From positions 7,940,728-8,004,727 of the forward strand of contig OX155955.1 of assembly GCA_944548615.1 (NCBI GenBank): DNA of 64,000 bases. Reading direction: 5' to 3'. The notes under the pieces are model-generated. The model was not told the DNA's origin. It ran no database searches and saw only the letters and a list, made by a program, of their open reading frames with translations. Numbering within the stretch: position 1 is the stretch's first letter; every line of letters starts with the position of its first letter. Source of the stretch: Micropterix aruncella (taxonomy: Eukaryota > Arthropoda > Insecta > Lepidoptera > Micropterigidae). A program made the translations under genes and the position numbers. This document shows positions 1 through 11,165 of the stretch, piece by piece.

Positions 1-289
1 TATTTATAGAGCGGAGAATCATTTAGTAAAGAAGAAGAAGGAAATGATTTTGACAATGAATGGTTATTTGTACTAAGTATTTTTGTATAAAATTTTATAT
101 TACTTAACATATATTAAATATTCATGATTTGTAATGATTTATAATTATAACTTCGTCAGTAATTACCCTATTTTAAATAAATCCATCTTTCAAAATAATC
201 AAATAATTAAATACGTTTCTTTTATCGTGCAATCGTACGATACCGTCCCTAGTGAAACGGAAATGACATTGAGACGAGATTAGAAAGAT

Positions 290-409
290 CGGTTTGTTTT
301 TCGTCCCAAGTCTTCTGCGCTCACCTCCGGGGAGATAGAATGATAAATCTCGTTAAAACTTCCTGAGGTGACGGATTTGCCCGTTGTAGTTGACAGCTCT
401 AGTTGACAT
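290..409 (+). repeat. Family N retroposon, truncated fragment (copy A)
   Basis: This is a short piece of the GC-rich dispersed repeat called family N here. It matches the end of the family that contains the stem-loop and the TTGACA motif, and it stops near 290, where the rest of the element would continue. On the inferred sense strand it is therefore a 5'-truncated copy. No target duplication is visible beside it. Confidence 0.75.
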
Positions 410-2640
410 AACGATATCATTTATGACAATATATGATAATGCATAATTATATATGATATCCTGACTTTACATGGTTTTTAAAGGTTATTAGGACTTAATA
501 AGTTATGTGTAAGGAAGTTTAACTTAAAACCGAACAAATAAAAAAACGTCAGCTGTATATTAAGCACAGTTTAAGTTCATTTTAAACCCTGAATCAGGTA
601 CCTAAAAGAAACGGAATAGGGGTCAATGTAAAGCAGAATAGCTGACATCTCACTTTTACTATGAATTTTAAATGGCTCGATTGATTGTCCTGAACTACTA
701 TCTAAAATATCTCTCCGCACTCCTAGCCGGGCACTTAGAAATAGGGCTCTCCTTCTTGTACCTGGCTTTAAAACCAAATACAGGCGTAATTCTTATTTTA
801 TAACTTTCAACACCCTGAATGCTGACATTGATATTTACCCCTTTTTCACGAATATAGATACTATAAGGAAGCAGGTTGTAGGGCGATTTTGTGATGACCA
901 GGCTTAGCATTTTTTTTCTTTTATTACAGCTGTCAACATGTTTTCTACTGTACAATTTAGTATCTTCTTGTTTAATATCTTCTTTATGCTTAATATCAGT
1001 TCTAAATTCACGTTATTATTATTGTCATTATCAGTGGTAACTTGTAAATGGCTGCTCTAAGCTTCCTATTTTTGTTCATTACAAAATTATTGGCTGTAAG
1101 TTATCCTTAAGAAAATAAAATAAATAAAACAAATGAAGAGCATAAGCCAGTTCGCGGTCGCAGCAATTGCCTGATTTGTTGGTAAATATTCCACGTACAT
1201 ACGTGTCGGCCCAACCTCCAGGCAGCGTTGAGAATGTTCCGCTACGATGGGCGAGGGTCTAAGTTGTAATCGAAAAGTTCACTCTTCCTCGTTAAACCGT
1301 TCAACCGGCACTGTCGTGGCATATCCCCTTACCCCCTCCCCTCCTCTACCCACCCCCTATGTATAGATTAGCCTCAGCATCGCATCCCGGGTTTTTCACT
1401 CGAACTTTGGCTACCGAATAATCAGATCCCAATTTAATTCCTACTTGGTCGACATTTCCTCGCTAAGGAAATCGAGAATCAATCTATTTTTCTTCTAAAT
1501 TTATTTAAGGGCGGGTACTGCCGAAACATCACATCGCATAATCGAAATAAAGTAAATTACAAATGTCATACGATTAGTTAGATAAAGGTTCTAAAGTTTC
1601 ATGTGCCCAATATTTTATTTAATAATCTCCAATATCTTATAAGAATTAGGTACGTAGAGAAATATGTATCAATAGAAACGAGCCAAAATACTACAACGAT
1701 TTCAGATTATGATTTTAAAAATAACATACAAATTCATGTGTCAATAAGTACATGGATCATCTAAATAAATTGTAAATCTTTCAAGGGATTTTTTTTAGCA
1801 AAAGTTAGAAAGATTATTGCAAAACTTCGACGGTATTTTTTTTCGAACAATAATAAAAAACTAGTAAACCTCCAAAGTTTTTCAATTTATTTAGAGTGTT
1901 TCTTAACTCTTTCACTCTGAGATTAATACAATATTTTTAACCTTATATCTCTATCGCTATCCTAATGATCCTTAGGATCCTTATGTCAAAACGGTTTCTG
2001 AGCATTTTTTCCGAATTTCGACAATGGATTTCTCGTTACATAGAACATATTATACACGTTTGTTTACAACGTCCTTTGGTTATTTTACTACCTGACAATA
2101 TGTATATAATCTATAGCGTAAATATTTGTATGATACGGATATTTTTACGAGCTTTATTTTAACATGCAACATTCGCATGTAAGTTGTCCTTTTCAAAATG
2201 TGTAATCCATTTTTCAACCACTTTCTAGTATCCGATCGAGCTGAAATTTGGCAAACTTATATAAGTTCGGTGACAGTGCAATATTATTTTAGCATAGAGC
2301 TGTGCTGGTAGCATCGAGATAGTTGAGTTTCGGCTCGTTTGCATTGTTGTCATGAGTACTTTCCATTACACATAATGACGAGAGTCTGAAATGGGAGCCG
2401 GGAGATTGCCACTGAAACTCCCTGGTGAAAAGTAAAGCTTGTTTTTGTAAAATTAGTTGTTACTTTTAATTATTAAGATACTAGTTATAAATAACATATA
2501 ATTATATGTAAATTTCACTACCACGGGAAGTGCCATTTGGGTATCACACGGTAACACTTTTTAATTTGAAAGTTTATAGATATGAAAGTATATCATCAAA
2601 ATACATTTACGTCTAATAAATATGTTATATCATTGATATA
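410..2640. other. AT-rich DNA with no recognised gene
   Basis: No long open frame, RNA gene or transposon end was recognised. Around 2200-2440 the sequence resembles common insect repeat DNA (a stretch about a query ligand-like 'gatcgagctgaaattt' motif), but I cannot assign a family. The short open frames here are what chance would give. Confidence 0.5.
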
Positions 2641-2654
2641 TGTCTAATCAATTG

Positions 2655-3150
2655 TATTTCTTTCCACCCTTCGGCTACGTAACGACCAAATTTGGTTGCA
2701 CATCAGAACACCGTTGGTTACGTAACGACCAATATTGGCGGCTTGCTCCCAGAGCGCACAGTAATATTATTTTCTAATTCGAACGCATCCTAAAATCCTT
2801 TCCAAATATCTAATTATTACCATTGATACATAGACGGCCGCTAGAATAATTTCGCGCGTTATTTCGCCGATATTTCTGGTAAAATTCCATTGTCAAACAT
2901 CATTTTTTTTTTTTTTCGAGAAATCGTCAAAAATTTTATTGGTTCTTATGAGCTAATATCTAAATATTTTTGTATGTAAATAAGCAAAACAAAATATTAC
3001 CTTTGATAGAGAATCTAATAAAGATCACTATAGCATTTACAATTTCTAAATAGGCTTCCGTATTTGTCCGTAAGGCAAGTACAAGTTATAAATGCCGAGT
3101 TTTTTTCACTTTTTCGATTTCTCATATTTATTCATAATTATTTACTATAT
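2655..3150 (+). repeat. Dispersed repeat P, copy 1
   Basis: About 490 bp are repeated in inverted orientation at 53388-53868. Shared blocks include the GGCTACGTAACGACCAAATT region near one end, a run of T followed by a TCGAGAAATCGTCA-like block, and an A/T-rich stretch ending near a TCGATTT motif. The copies differ by scattered substitutions and small indels. No protein is encoded. The element class is unknown. Confidence 0.8.
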
Positions 3151-3589
3151 GCATTTTTACAAGTGGTATTTTGGTTACATTCGTAACCAGAACCAAACAA
3201 ACGGTTATATTATTATATTATACAATATGCTAACTCCATTTTAATTTTACTGTTACTAACCTATTTTAATGCTTACCCGATTTTAATATCCCTTGTAGCT
3301 GGTAGAGTTAGCTATATATTAATAGATACGCCGCTGTAAGTGACGCCAGGCGATCGCCGATCGGTGCGTGAAATGAAGCAATATTGTTGAAGCAGTCATG
3401 CGAGAGTGATGGATGACTGACGCAATAAAGAATTTAAAAAAGCCTGCCACTATATCAATATCAAAATGGCATATTAAACAGTCGTTTTATTCACGAGCGT
3501 TGGGAATTGTAAAATGTCATTGGAGCAGTTAATCGTTGCATATTTTTTTTAAATTGAAATTACGTTACTATCTTTCAGCAAATTATTTA
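3151..3589. other. No recognised feature
   Basis: AT-rich DNA without a supported gene. I see nothing assignable. Confidence 0.4.
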
Positions 3590-3740
3590 GATCAATGATT
3601 CCCAAAGTGGTCTACATGGAACCCCAGGGGTAGATTTCAATTTGCAGGGGGTCTATTTCAGCGACCAAAAAAATGAGGTGAGATTTAAATGTGGGGTTGG
3701 GGGGTGGGATGTCCACGTGAATGAACCTAATAAAGCAGGT
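3590..3740. repeat. Possible hAT-like transposon end
   Basis: The stretch starting with CAATGATTCCCAAAGTGGTC, followed by a CCCCAGGGG block and a GGGGGTC block, resembles the terminal region of some hAT-superfamily DNA transposons. I see no partner end and no 8-bp duplication, so this is only a resemblance. Confidence 0.3.
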
Positions 3741-4519
3741 CGTCATTAACATGTAGGCATTAATTTATTGTTTATTAAGTATTGTGTGTTCGGCATAGTG
3801 TTGTATTTTATTACGCACAACATACTATTTTCAACTGATATATACTTATATGATATAAGTCATAATTAACAAACGCGTGCGTTACAAGTGTCGTGGAAGG
3901 AAATCAACACTCAACTCAAATTGCATCATTAGTGGATAGAGGAGGCCAACGCATAAGAATAACGAAGGAAGGTGCGAGTGAGATATGTTTATACATTGCG
4001 ACGATATGCGAGTGGGACGCAGCACCGCTGTATTGGGTCTCTGTGCGGACGAGTAGTATAGATGCGTCACATGCGTGAGCAAGCGAAATAGTGCTACATG
4101 TGCATGTATGTGTGGCTCTCTTAAATATGTATATTTCAAGATAGTGATCACTCAAAATTGAACGCGCGCCATGCAAGATTGAAGTACGTTTTAATAAAAG
4201 TACGAATATAATTTGAACATGTTTTTCTTTTAAGACGGTTGTTCTCTGTACAAAAAAAATCGGTTGTGTCACCCTAACACGTTCCAACAAGTAGCAAAGG
4301 ACTGATTTAATCTGAATAATAATTGCATAAATAAAATCGGGTGTCTTCTCTTAGCCAGCGCACGAACCAGGTTAGGTTTGTTGCAACCGCCTCAGCGTGA
4401 TTCGTTTCTCAGCTTAGGGCGGGTTTGGGCCAAGCACCAAGAGATGGCGTTGATATTTGTATAAAATGTACGGCAGAATTTAAATTTACTTAGTGTAGCT
4501 TGTACATGACATATATCAA
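3741..4519. other. No recognised feature
   Basis: Open frames of 61-124 codons overlap here on both strands in different frames, with no recognisable domain. I regard them as chance and see no gene. Confidence 0.4.
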
Positions 4520-4765
4520 CCAAAATTTCACAATGTGATTTCAGCCCAAAAAGATATATTTGTACCAAATTTCAAGTCTCTAAGTCTAATATTTCGATAT
4601 CGAAATATGAGTAGTGCGCCCCCTGGTGGACCAATTTTAACCACAATCTTGTCAACCCTTGCCATGACCAAATGATGCCTGCGTGCCAATTTCAGTTCAA
4701 TTAAGCGTTTGGGTGCTATCATGGAGGAATACACACCGATACACAGACAGACACACAGTAGGGCA
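4520..4765 (+). repeat. Degenerate LINE 3' tail (RTE-like), low confidence
   Basis: The sequence has the style of RTE-type LINE 3' ends: a block around CAAATTTCAAGTCTCTAAG, a CCAATTT block, and a terminal ACACAGACAGACACACA tract. No reverse transcriptase sequence is attached. The assignment rests on my memory of such tails. Confidence 0.35.
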
Positions 4766-4833
4766 GTTTCAACTACAACGGGCCAACCCGGCACCCCATG
4801 CTGATATAACTACATGTGATCGTCCTTTCAGCA

Positions 4834-5026
4834 GGTTAAGAGTTTCAAGGCGATAGGTGAGGGCAGCAAACCCCGCCCACCGCCCGGGCAGTTATAACGA
4901 CGAGGGTCGTCTTGTCTGCCCGGGATGTCGTGCTACGACAACCCTGCGCGTACCAGAAGGGTAAAACGCGCAGGGGGTGAAATAGGGTAAACCACCCCCC
5001 CCGTACCGCCCCGAGAACCCATTTAT
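4834..5026. mobile_element. Hairpin-rich 193-bp insertion X
   Basis: Bounded on both sides by the exact 14-mer TCGTCCTTTCAGCA, so it is an insertion with a target duplication. It can form three consecutive strong stem-loops: CCCGGGCAG (4883-4891) with CTGCCCGGG (4916-4924) and an inner GACGA/TCGTC stem; TGTCGT/ACGACA at 4926-4940; CCCTGCGCGT (4942-4951) with ACGCGCAGGG (4966-4975). There is no open frame of interest. It may be a structured SINE, or the 5' leader of a LINE; I do not recognise the family. Confidence 0.75.
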
Positions 5027-5040
5027 TCGTCCTTTCAGCA

Positions 5041-5418
5041 TATTGAAATGTCAACCACAACGGGCGAATCCGTCACCGCAGGACGTTTTAACGATTCATC
5101 GTCCTATCGACCGTGCAGTGAGCGTAGAAGACTTTGGACATAACAAATCCGACATCTAGCTACGCCACAACCCGTTAGAGACCAACGCCTTACCGCGAGT
5201 AGCCAGGTATGTTACCTGGCGGGCGGCACTCGCGCCCTAACTACCAATTGTGACCAGATTTCTCCGGTCTCTCGATTGGTTCCGAGTTCGAGGTCGCTTG
5301 CGCGGTCCTCTCCCTTACGAAGCGGTGAAACGGAGTATACCGAATCTATCGCGGACCAAGGCGTCCTTTGCCCGACTCTGTACCGGGATCGGATGGCCAA
5401 TGGTCATTTCAAGAGCAG
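5041..5418 (-). mobile_element. Family N copy B, truncated, with 14-bp target duplication
   Basis: Flanked by TCGTCCTTTCAGCA at 5027-5040 and 5419-5432. It starts at the TTGACA/stem-loop end of family N and stops about 380 bp in, so only part of the element was inserted. A truncated insertion with a perfect duplication is the usual result of incomplete target-primed reverse transcription, which places the element's 3' end at the left (5041) and its sense on the minus strand. Confidence 0.85.
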
Positions 5419-5609
5419 TCGTCCTTTCAGCAGTGGGATGAGCGAAGAAGACTAAGACAATGGGAAATTCACTATCCAACTCCGCCAACTAGCCCGCGAG
5501 AGACCAACCCTTACCGCCCGGCACCGAGTAGTTATCCCAGCTGGCAAACCAAGCGCCCTTGCTTCCAGTTATGGCCAGATTTCTCTGGCCTTCAGACTGA
5601 TTACAGACA

Positions 5610-6276
5610 ACAACTTGCGGTGTCAACTACAACGGGCGAGCCCGTCACCACAGGACGTTTCAACGATTTTCTCGTTCTGTCGCCCTGCAGTGAACGTAGA
5701 AGACTTTGGACAGAAACAAATCCAACGTCCAGCTACGTCACAACCCGCAAGAAGCCAACGCCTTACCGCGAGATAGCCAGTGTTACCTGGCGGGCCGACC
5801 CTCGCGCCCTAGCTTCCAATTGTGACCAGATTTCTCCGGTCTCTCGATTGGTTCCGAGTTCGAGGTCGCTTGCGCGCTCCTCTCCCTTACGAAGCGGTGA
5901 AACGGTGTGCACCGAATCTATCGCGGACCAAGGCGTCCTTTGCCCGACTCTGAACCGGGATCGGATGGCCAATGGTCATTTCAAGAGCAGTCGCCGTAAG
6001 GTAGACAACCACCCCCGCTCTATAGGAAACAATACAGTTCCCAGACTCCCCCGATTGTTAGTCGGAGAGCACAGTCGATTGGCTTGCACCGCTCGGTGCG
6101 CAGACCGTCCAGGAGCGCAAGAGGTTTGATTCCCAGGGGAGACTGGTTGACCCAGTGTCCTACCCAGGCTCGCACCCCATGCGTGGAGGCCATCGGATGG
6201 GTGTTGACCCGTGAGTGTGACCGACCCTGAACACATGGGTCATCGTGGCCACCTCATCATGGGCCCGTTAGCTCCC
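5610..6276 (-). mobile_element. Family N copy D, full length, 14-bp target duplication
   Basis: A 667-bp copy flanked by ACTGATTACAGACA at 5596-5609 and 6277-6290. The right end on the plus strand is the sharp family terminus ...GGGCCCGTTAGCTCCC (sense 5' end GGGAGCTAACGGGCCC). The left end has the stem-loop CGGGCGAGCCCG region and a variable tail. Open frames of 60-90 codons occur on both strands and are shared with other copies. I infer they reflect high GC rather than a protein. Confidence 0.9.
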
Positions 6277-6398
6277 ACTGATTACAGACAGACAGATACC
6301 GCAGGAAGTTCTATCTCCCGTGAGGTGAGCGCAGAAGACTGATTACAGACAGACAGATACCGCAGGAAGTTCTATCTCCCGTGAGGTGAGCGCAGAAG
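6277..6398. repeat. 61-bp tandem duplication
   Basis: Two adjacent copies, 6277-6337 and 6338-6398, start with ACTGATTACAGACAGACAG and end with a GTGAGCGCAGAAG block. The unit spans the junction between the target duplication of copy D and the start of copy E, so it is younger than that junction or arose with it. Confidence 0.9.
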
Positions 6399-6967
6399 AC
6401 TTAGAACAAAGACAGTCCGTCAAGCTCCGCCACAGCCCGTAAGAGGCCAACGCCTTATCCGCTAGATAGCCAGGTATGTTACCTAGAGGGCTTACACTCA
6501 CACCCTTACTTCCAGTTGCGACCAGATTACTCCGGTCTCTCGACTGGTTACGAGTTTGAGGTCGCTTGCGCGGTCCTCTCCCTTTCACGTAGCGGTGAAA
6601 CGGTGTCAACCGAATCTATCGCGGACCACGGCATCCTTTGCGGGTTACCCGGAATCGGGTAGCCAAAGGTCGTTTCAAGAGCTGTTGCCGTAAGGTCAGC
6701 AACCACCTCCGCTCTATAGGAAACGGTACTGTTTCCAGACACCCCCGACTGTTAGTCAGAATGCACAATCGATTGGCTTAAACCGCACTGTACGCAGACC
6801 ATCCAGAAGTGCCTGAATATTTACTCCTAGGGGAACTAGCCCTAAGGCCAGAGTCCTACCCCGGCTCGCGCTACATGCGTGGAGGCCGCCGGATGGGTGT
6901 TGACCCGTGAGTGTGACCGACCCTGAACAAATGGATCTTCGTGTCTAACTCAGCAAGGGCCCATTAA
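6361..6967 (-). mobile_element. Family N copy E, nearly full length
   Basis: Matches family N from the GCAGGAAGTT region to the GGGCCCATTAACTACCCC terminus. A short piece near the inferred 3' end is missing compared with other copies, including part of the stem-loop side. The flanks share a TTAGACAGATAC / TTACAGACAGACAGATAC-like sequence, perhaps a degraded target duplication. Confidence 0.8.
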
Positions 6968-8034
6968 CTACCCCATTAGACAGATACACAGACAGAATTG
7001 AATCTCAGGGTGGGTCAAAATGGATATTTCCGTCTTCATTTCGAATTTTTTTAGGGCGTTCACAATAGTTTCCCTCCTTATCGGTTGGTGGGCTGGGTGA
7101 ACAAAACCATATGAACCATATGAAGTGAACAGCAATATAGAATGTATCAAAAACACAGAAAACACAGAAACACAGAAAACAAATGTCTACAGAAACGAAT
7201 GAAATTGGCAAGTGGTTTACGTGGCAAAAAGTTTGAAAAGTTACCTAAAAAGAAAGAAATAAGTAGCTCGTAAGATTTGGTTCACTTGTCCCTATATACA
7301 ATCCAAAATATTTGGCTGAAAATTTTCATTTGGAAACTATATTAGGAGTTGGCTCTACGATTTGTCATAAGCAAAAAAAACATCATGGAAAAATACGAAA
7401 TGACCGCCTCGGCTGCGTAAATGGGGAATATTTATATTTATGAATGCTATGAAATTTTATTATTATCCGCGTCGTGAGTTCCAACCGATTGTTACATCCG
7501 GAATATCTAGGTCGACTCTGATATAGCCCGAAGGCTGCCAAACCGCAAATATTTTACAACTTCCATAAAACAAGTCCGATACATTTGGATACGGCACTTG
7601 ATTTCGTAAGTATCACCAATTTTATGTTTAAATTTATTTCGCAAAAAGCCTTTTTATTCAGAAAAGTGAGTTATTGATGACACTGGAATCTGCATTGTGA
7701 GTGCTGTAAAATGTAACCTAAACTAAACCATAACATATTCTTTTTATTGCAAAAAATACCAGACTTTTGAAAATATATTTCCATAAATGAGGACTTCCAA
7801 ATTATCAAAGAGTTGTCTTGAAAGTTATATGTATATTAGTGATATTTATATCGTTACACGATCTACATAAATACTCATTAAGTTATTTAAATAATTGGAC
7901 AGAGTACCAAATGTATGAAGTAGAAGATAAACCGGTAGCATAGCAAATACGTGGGTGCCCACGATGAGAGAGGATCCAGCTCCATCTCTTACTATTTGTC
8001 CCTATGCCTTTGTAACGATCCTTATGTATCGTAC
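6968..8034. other. No recognised gene
   Basis: AT-rich sequence with a short CACAGAAAA simple repeat near 7150-7180. Overlapping minus-strand open frames of about 65 codons carry no recognisable domain. Confidence 0.4.
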
Positions 8035-8345
8035 ATGCCAGTCAACAGATGCATTGAATTCCAGTAAAATGCACTGACGTCAATACAGCCATTGTTTCAC
8101 CTCGTGCAGCGCTGAATTCGCACGAATTTTAACTACTTTGTCAAATCAGTTACATTGAACAACATTTTTACTCGGAAAATGGTGGTTACTCAAAATATAA
8201 GGCGGCGAAAATAGCACCAGGGTATCATTTCTCGAATGATCACCCCCTCCCCCCCCCCCCCCCCCCCCAAGACAGCGGCGGAATCAACCCGGTACTACTC
8301 TCACGAGTTGGGTCAACGGGTCCGACCATTTTGGGTACCTCTTCC
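8035..8345 (+). repeat. Dispersed repeat Q, copy 1, with a poly-C run
   Basis: Shares blocks with 31990-32290 in the same order: GATGCATTGA, TTCCAGTAAAATGCACTGAC, CCTCGTGCAGCG, TTTTTACTCGGAA, GGCGAAAA, and a CTCTCACGAG..GTC..CAACG block. Copy 1 holds a run of more than 20 C residues near 8247-8268, where copy 2 has a short CCTCCCCGAAGG stretch. No coding potential. Confidence 0.75.
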
Positions 8346-8805
8346 TTCCTTCCTTCTATCAAGATATTTACATACCTTGGCTCATTAATAACCAGCGATA
8401 ACAGTACAAGTGAATGTAGGATATACTGGGTACAGTTGTGACAATTTTCATTTGATCCCTCATAATTTTGTTATTCTCCCAGTCAGCTGGAAGACACGTG
8501 TTTTTATAATAAAGTGTACAATTGTCTAATTACAAATGCTAAAATGTTGTACCTAGGTAGAATGGGTAACTCATAGGAGCAAATTAGAAAAAAAGGAAAA
8601 AATGTCACAACCGAACATACCCCAGGGGCGGTTGTGACAGTACTTGGGTTCGGTAGTGACTGGCTCAAAAGTACACCAAAAAGTCTAAAATCTTTTTATG
8701 CACGTATTATCTAACATAATGCAACATAACGATCTCCTGGAAATCAAAAGAACAGTAACATGTAACAAAAGAAAAAATCTGGGAACACTTTATTCCCTTA
8801 TAAAT

Positions 8806-9063
8806 AATAAGGCACTGTAGCATCTATACTGATTATAACAATCATCATATTACAAGCTAACCGCTTAACTAATAAGTTAACTAATAATTGTAACATCCAT
8901 AATGATTAGACAGTCTCCATATTATAGTATAATCGTTATTAACTAATAAAGCACGGTAGCATCTATAATGATTATAACACTTTTCCTATTACAATCTAAT
9001 CGCTTTTAACTAATAAGACACTGTACAATATATAACGATTATACGTCTTCATATTACAATCAG
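8806..9063. repeat. Degenerate tandem repeat, four units of about 65-74 bp
   Basis: Units begin at 8806, 8871, 8945 and 9012, each with AATAA followed by a cactgtagcat-like block, ATAATGATTATA, and a CATATTACAATC-like block ending in TTAACT. The units are well diverged. Confidence 0.75.
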
Positions 9064-9496
9064 TCAAAAGTAAACTAAACGTTTCTTATCAAAACCGTAT
9101 CAAAACCGGTGTCACAACAGTAACCAGGAAATATGTCTTAACTGCACCCAACGCACTTCTTTATAAAACAACAATCGCTTTGACAATACCAAATAATCTA
9201 CGTACAAATTAATCACTGCTATTTAACTATGTACTAATGTTTGACTTATAATGAGGAAAAACACTCAATACTCTATCTGTACACAAATAACAAAAAATAT
9301 TAAAAGAATCGAATAAAAATTCTTACTTTTGACTGTTAAAAAGTAATGTAGCCCACTGCTATCGTTAATGGCACGCCATGACTGACGCAATACTATGAAA
9401 CAGGCGCAGACGGGTACGCCACTCCTCTCTCCCCTTGCATCCTTCCCGGTATTCCTTATAGTTCCAACCGAATGCTTTGTACAACCGAATGGTTTC

Positions 9497-10195
9497 ATGC
9501 AGCTTGGGCCATAAGATCCATTTTTTTCTCAGATCGGCTCAACTCACGTTTGAGCTCCTATTCAGAAGCCTCCACGTGCGGAAAGCTACCCCGGGTAAGA
9601 ATCTCGCGTCTCAGGCCTCACGGCTGGTGGACCGATGTCTTCTGGTGGGGTTGCGTCCTGGCGCTGCTGAACGGTTTGCTCACCGGTCGGAGACGCCAAT
9701 CGGTTGTGCACTCTAACTAATTGCTGAAGGAGTCTAGAGACTATGGAAATATACCGTCTCCTAAGCAGCGGGGGTGAATGTTGACCTGTCAACCACTCTT
9801 GAAAATATCATCACGCTACCTGATCCTGAAATCAGAGCCGGGTTAAAGATGCCTTTTCTCCGCGATAGATTCAAACTGAATCACCGCTGAATATACTGAA
9901 GGTAGAAGTCGCGCAAGTGACTTCGGACCTGTCACCAGTCGGGAGAATGGAGGTATTCAAAAGGTTAATTCCAGACTGAGATACTCTTCCAAAACTGGTA
10001 GTTAGATTGCAAGGCTGCTCGCTGGGTACCTTCTCGGTGCCTCGCCGTAAGGCGTTAGCTTCTAACGGGCTTGTTGGCGGAGATAGACAGTAGATTGTAT
10101 TGTCCCCAAGCCTTCTTCGTTCATCCCACGTCTGAAAGAATGATCACATATCGTTATACCAGCCTGAGGTGACGGGTTCGCCACGTTGTAGTCGA
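9497..10195 (+). mobile_element. Family N copy F, old and diverged, near full length
   Basis: Aligns over its whole length with family N on the inferred sense strand, from a GGGCCA block near 9506 to the GGTGACGGGTTCGCC stem-loop region and GTTGTAGTCGA at the end. Divergence and indels are much higher than among the clustered copies, so the family has been active over a long period, or F is a different subfamily. Confidence 0.75.
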
Positions 10196-10302
10196 TACCG
10201 CCCTATATACTGTTACAACCGCACCCAGTCTATCATACGTTTAACGGCTGAAAATAGTTGTTACTTCCACCTTCAGTCTCAACGAATTCCCGTTTGCTTT
10301 AC

Positions 10303-10520
10303 ATGAGGTTGAAGGCAACGCTGTCCAAGACACTCATCAGACCAGTCTTAACTTACGCTTCAGAAAAATGGACACTCACCAAAGTGAATGAAAATGAATT
10401 GGATCGCTTTGAGCGCTAAATGCTCCTCACAATTTTCAGTGCCGCAGGTATGAGGGTTGAGGATGGCATGAGGAGAATAAGGATGAATGTGGATCGTGTG
10501 TAAAGGATATGGTCGAACAA
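10303..10520 (+). pseudogene. RTE-type LINE reverse transcriptase, C-terminal remnant
   Basis: The plus strand reads LSKTLIRPVLTYASEKWTL and then NENELDRFER before a stop. This matches the conserved stretch after the catalytic core in RTE-type endonuclease/reverse transcriptase proteins (family pattern KTLIRPVL.YGSETW.L...DE..L..FER). The remnant is short, contains a stop codon, and runs into the duplicated segment at 10570. It is non-functional. Confidence 0.7.
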
Positions 10521-10569
10521 AGTAACGTATAACCTGTAAAATGATGTTCACGTTATGAGTTTCCTGAAA

Positions 10570-11165
10570 ATCGAAATGCTGAAAATTAAACAGCCGTTGA
10601 GGCGCACCATTTATGAAAACCTGAAGATCACCATAAAGTCGGACGACCAAAATCACAAGCTTGACTTCTCTGCTTGGTTATGTGATTAGGAACCTGAATT
10701 CTTTGTGATTAGTGAACATCTTCCTGATTAGTGAACTTCCTGATTAGTGAACAACTTTAAAACCTGCTTCAACTCTGCTTAGGGTTGGATATAAAAAGAT
10801 ACTTGAATAACTTAACCCTAGTTGTAGTGCAAGGCTCATAAAGACCTTAGAATGTCCCCACACAACAAAATAATAATTAAAAAAATAGGACACGCAGAAA
10901 TGATGAAAAATGAACAGCTGTTGAAGCGCACCATTTATGTAAACTTGAAGATCACCGTAAAGTCGGACGACCAAAATCACAGGCTTGACTTCTCTGCTTG
11001 GTTATGTGATTAAGGACCTGAATTCTTTGTGATTAGTGCTCATCTTCCTGATTAGTCAACTTCCTGATTCCTGATTAGTAAACAACTTTAAAACTTGCTT
11101 TATTTCTGCTTAGGGTTGGATATAAAAAAAAGATACTTGAAAAACGTAACCTTAGTTGTAGCGCT
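10570..11165 (+). repeat. Direct duplication of about 250 bp derived from an RTE 3' region
   Basis: Two similar copies lie at about 10570-10835 and 10895-11165, offset by about 324 bp. Both contain GCGCACCATTTATG, AAGTCGGACGACCAAAATCAC and TTCTCTGCTTGGTTATGTGA. In one frame the sequence reads KVGRPKS, like the GRPK.RW motif that ends RTE proteins. Copy 2 is preceded by GHAEMMKNEQLLKR, like GH..RM...L.KR. The intervening DNA is unrelated. Confidence 0.75.

Larger units (their letters stand above)
4766..5595 (-). repeat. Family N, older copy C, interrupted by two insertions
   Basis: Copy C runs from about 4766 to 4833 and resumes at 5433-5595. Between these parts lie a hairpin-rich insertion (4834-5026) and a truncated N copy (5041-5418). 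Joining the outer parts gives a continuous but diverged family N sequence. The joint is the 14-mer TCGTCCTTTCAGCA, present three times (4820, 5027, 5419). C is cut off at 5595, where the target duplication of copy D begins. Its divergence from B and D suggests it is older. Confidence 0.75.

Noticed and set aside
5368..6129. 253-codon open frame on the plus strand
   Set aside because: It runs across the remains of copies B, C and D through two insertion junctions, so it cannot be an evolved gene; it is an accident of low stop-codon frequency in GC-rich repeats.
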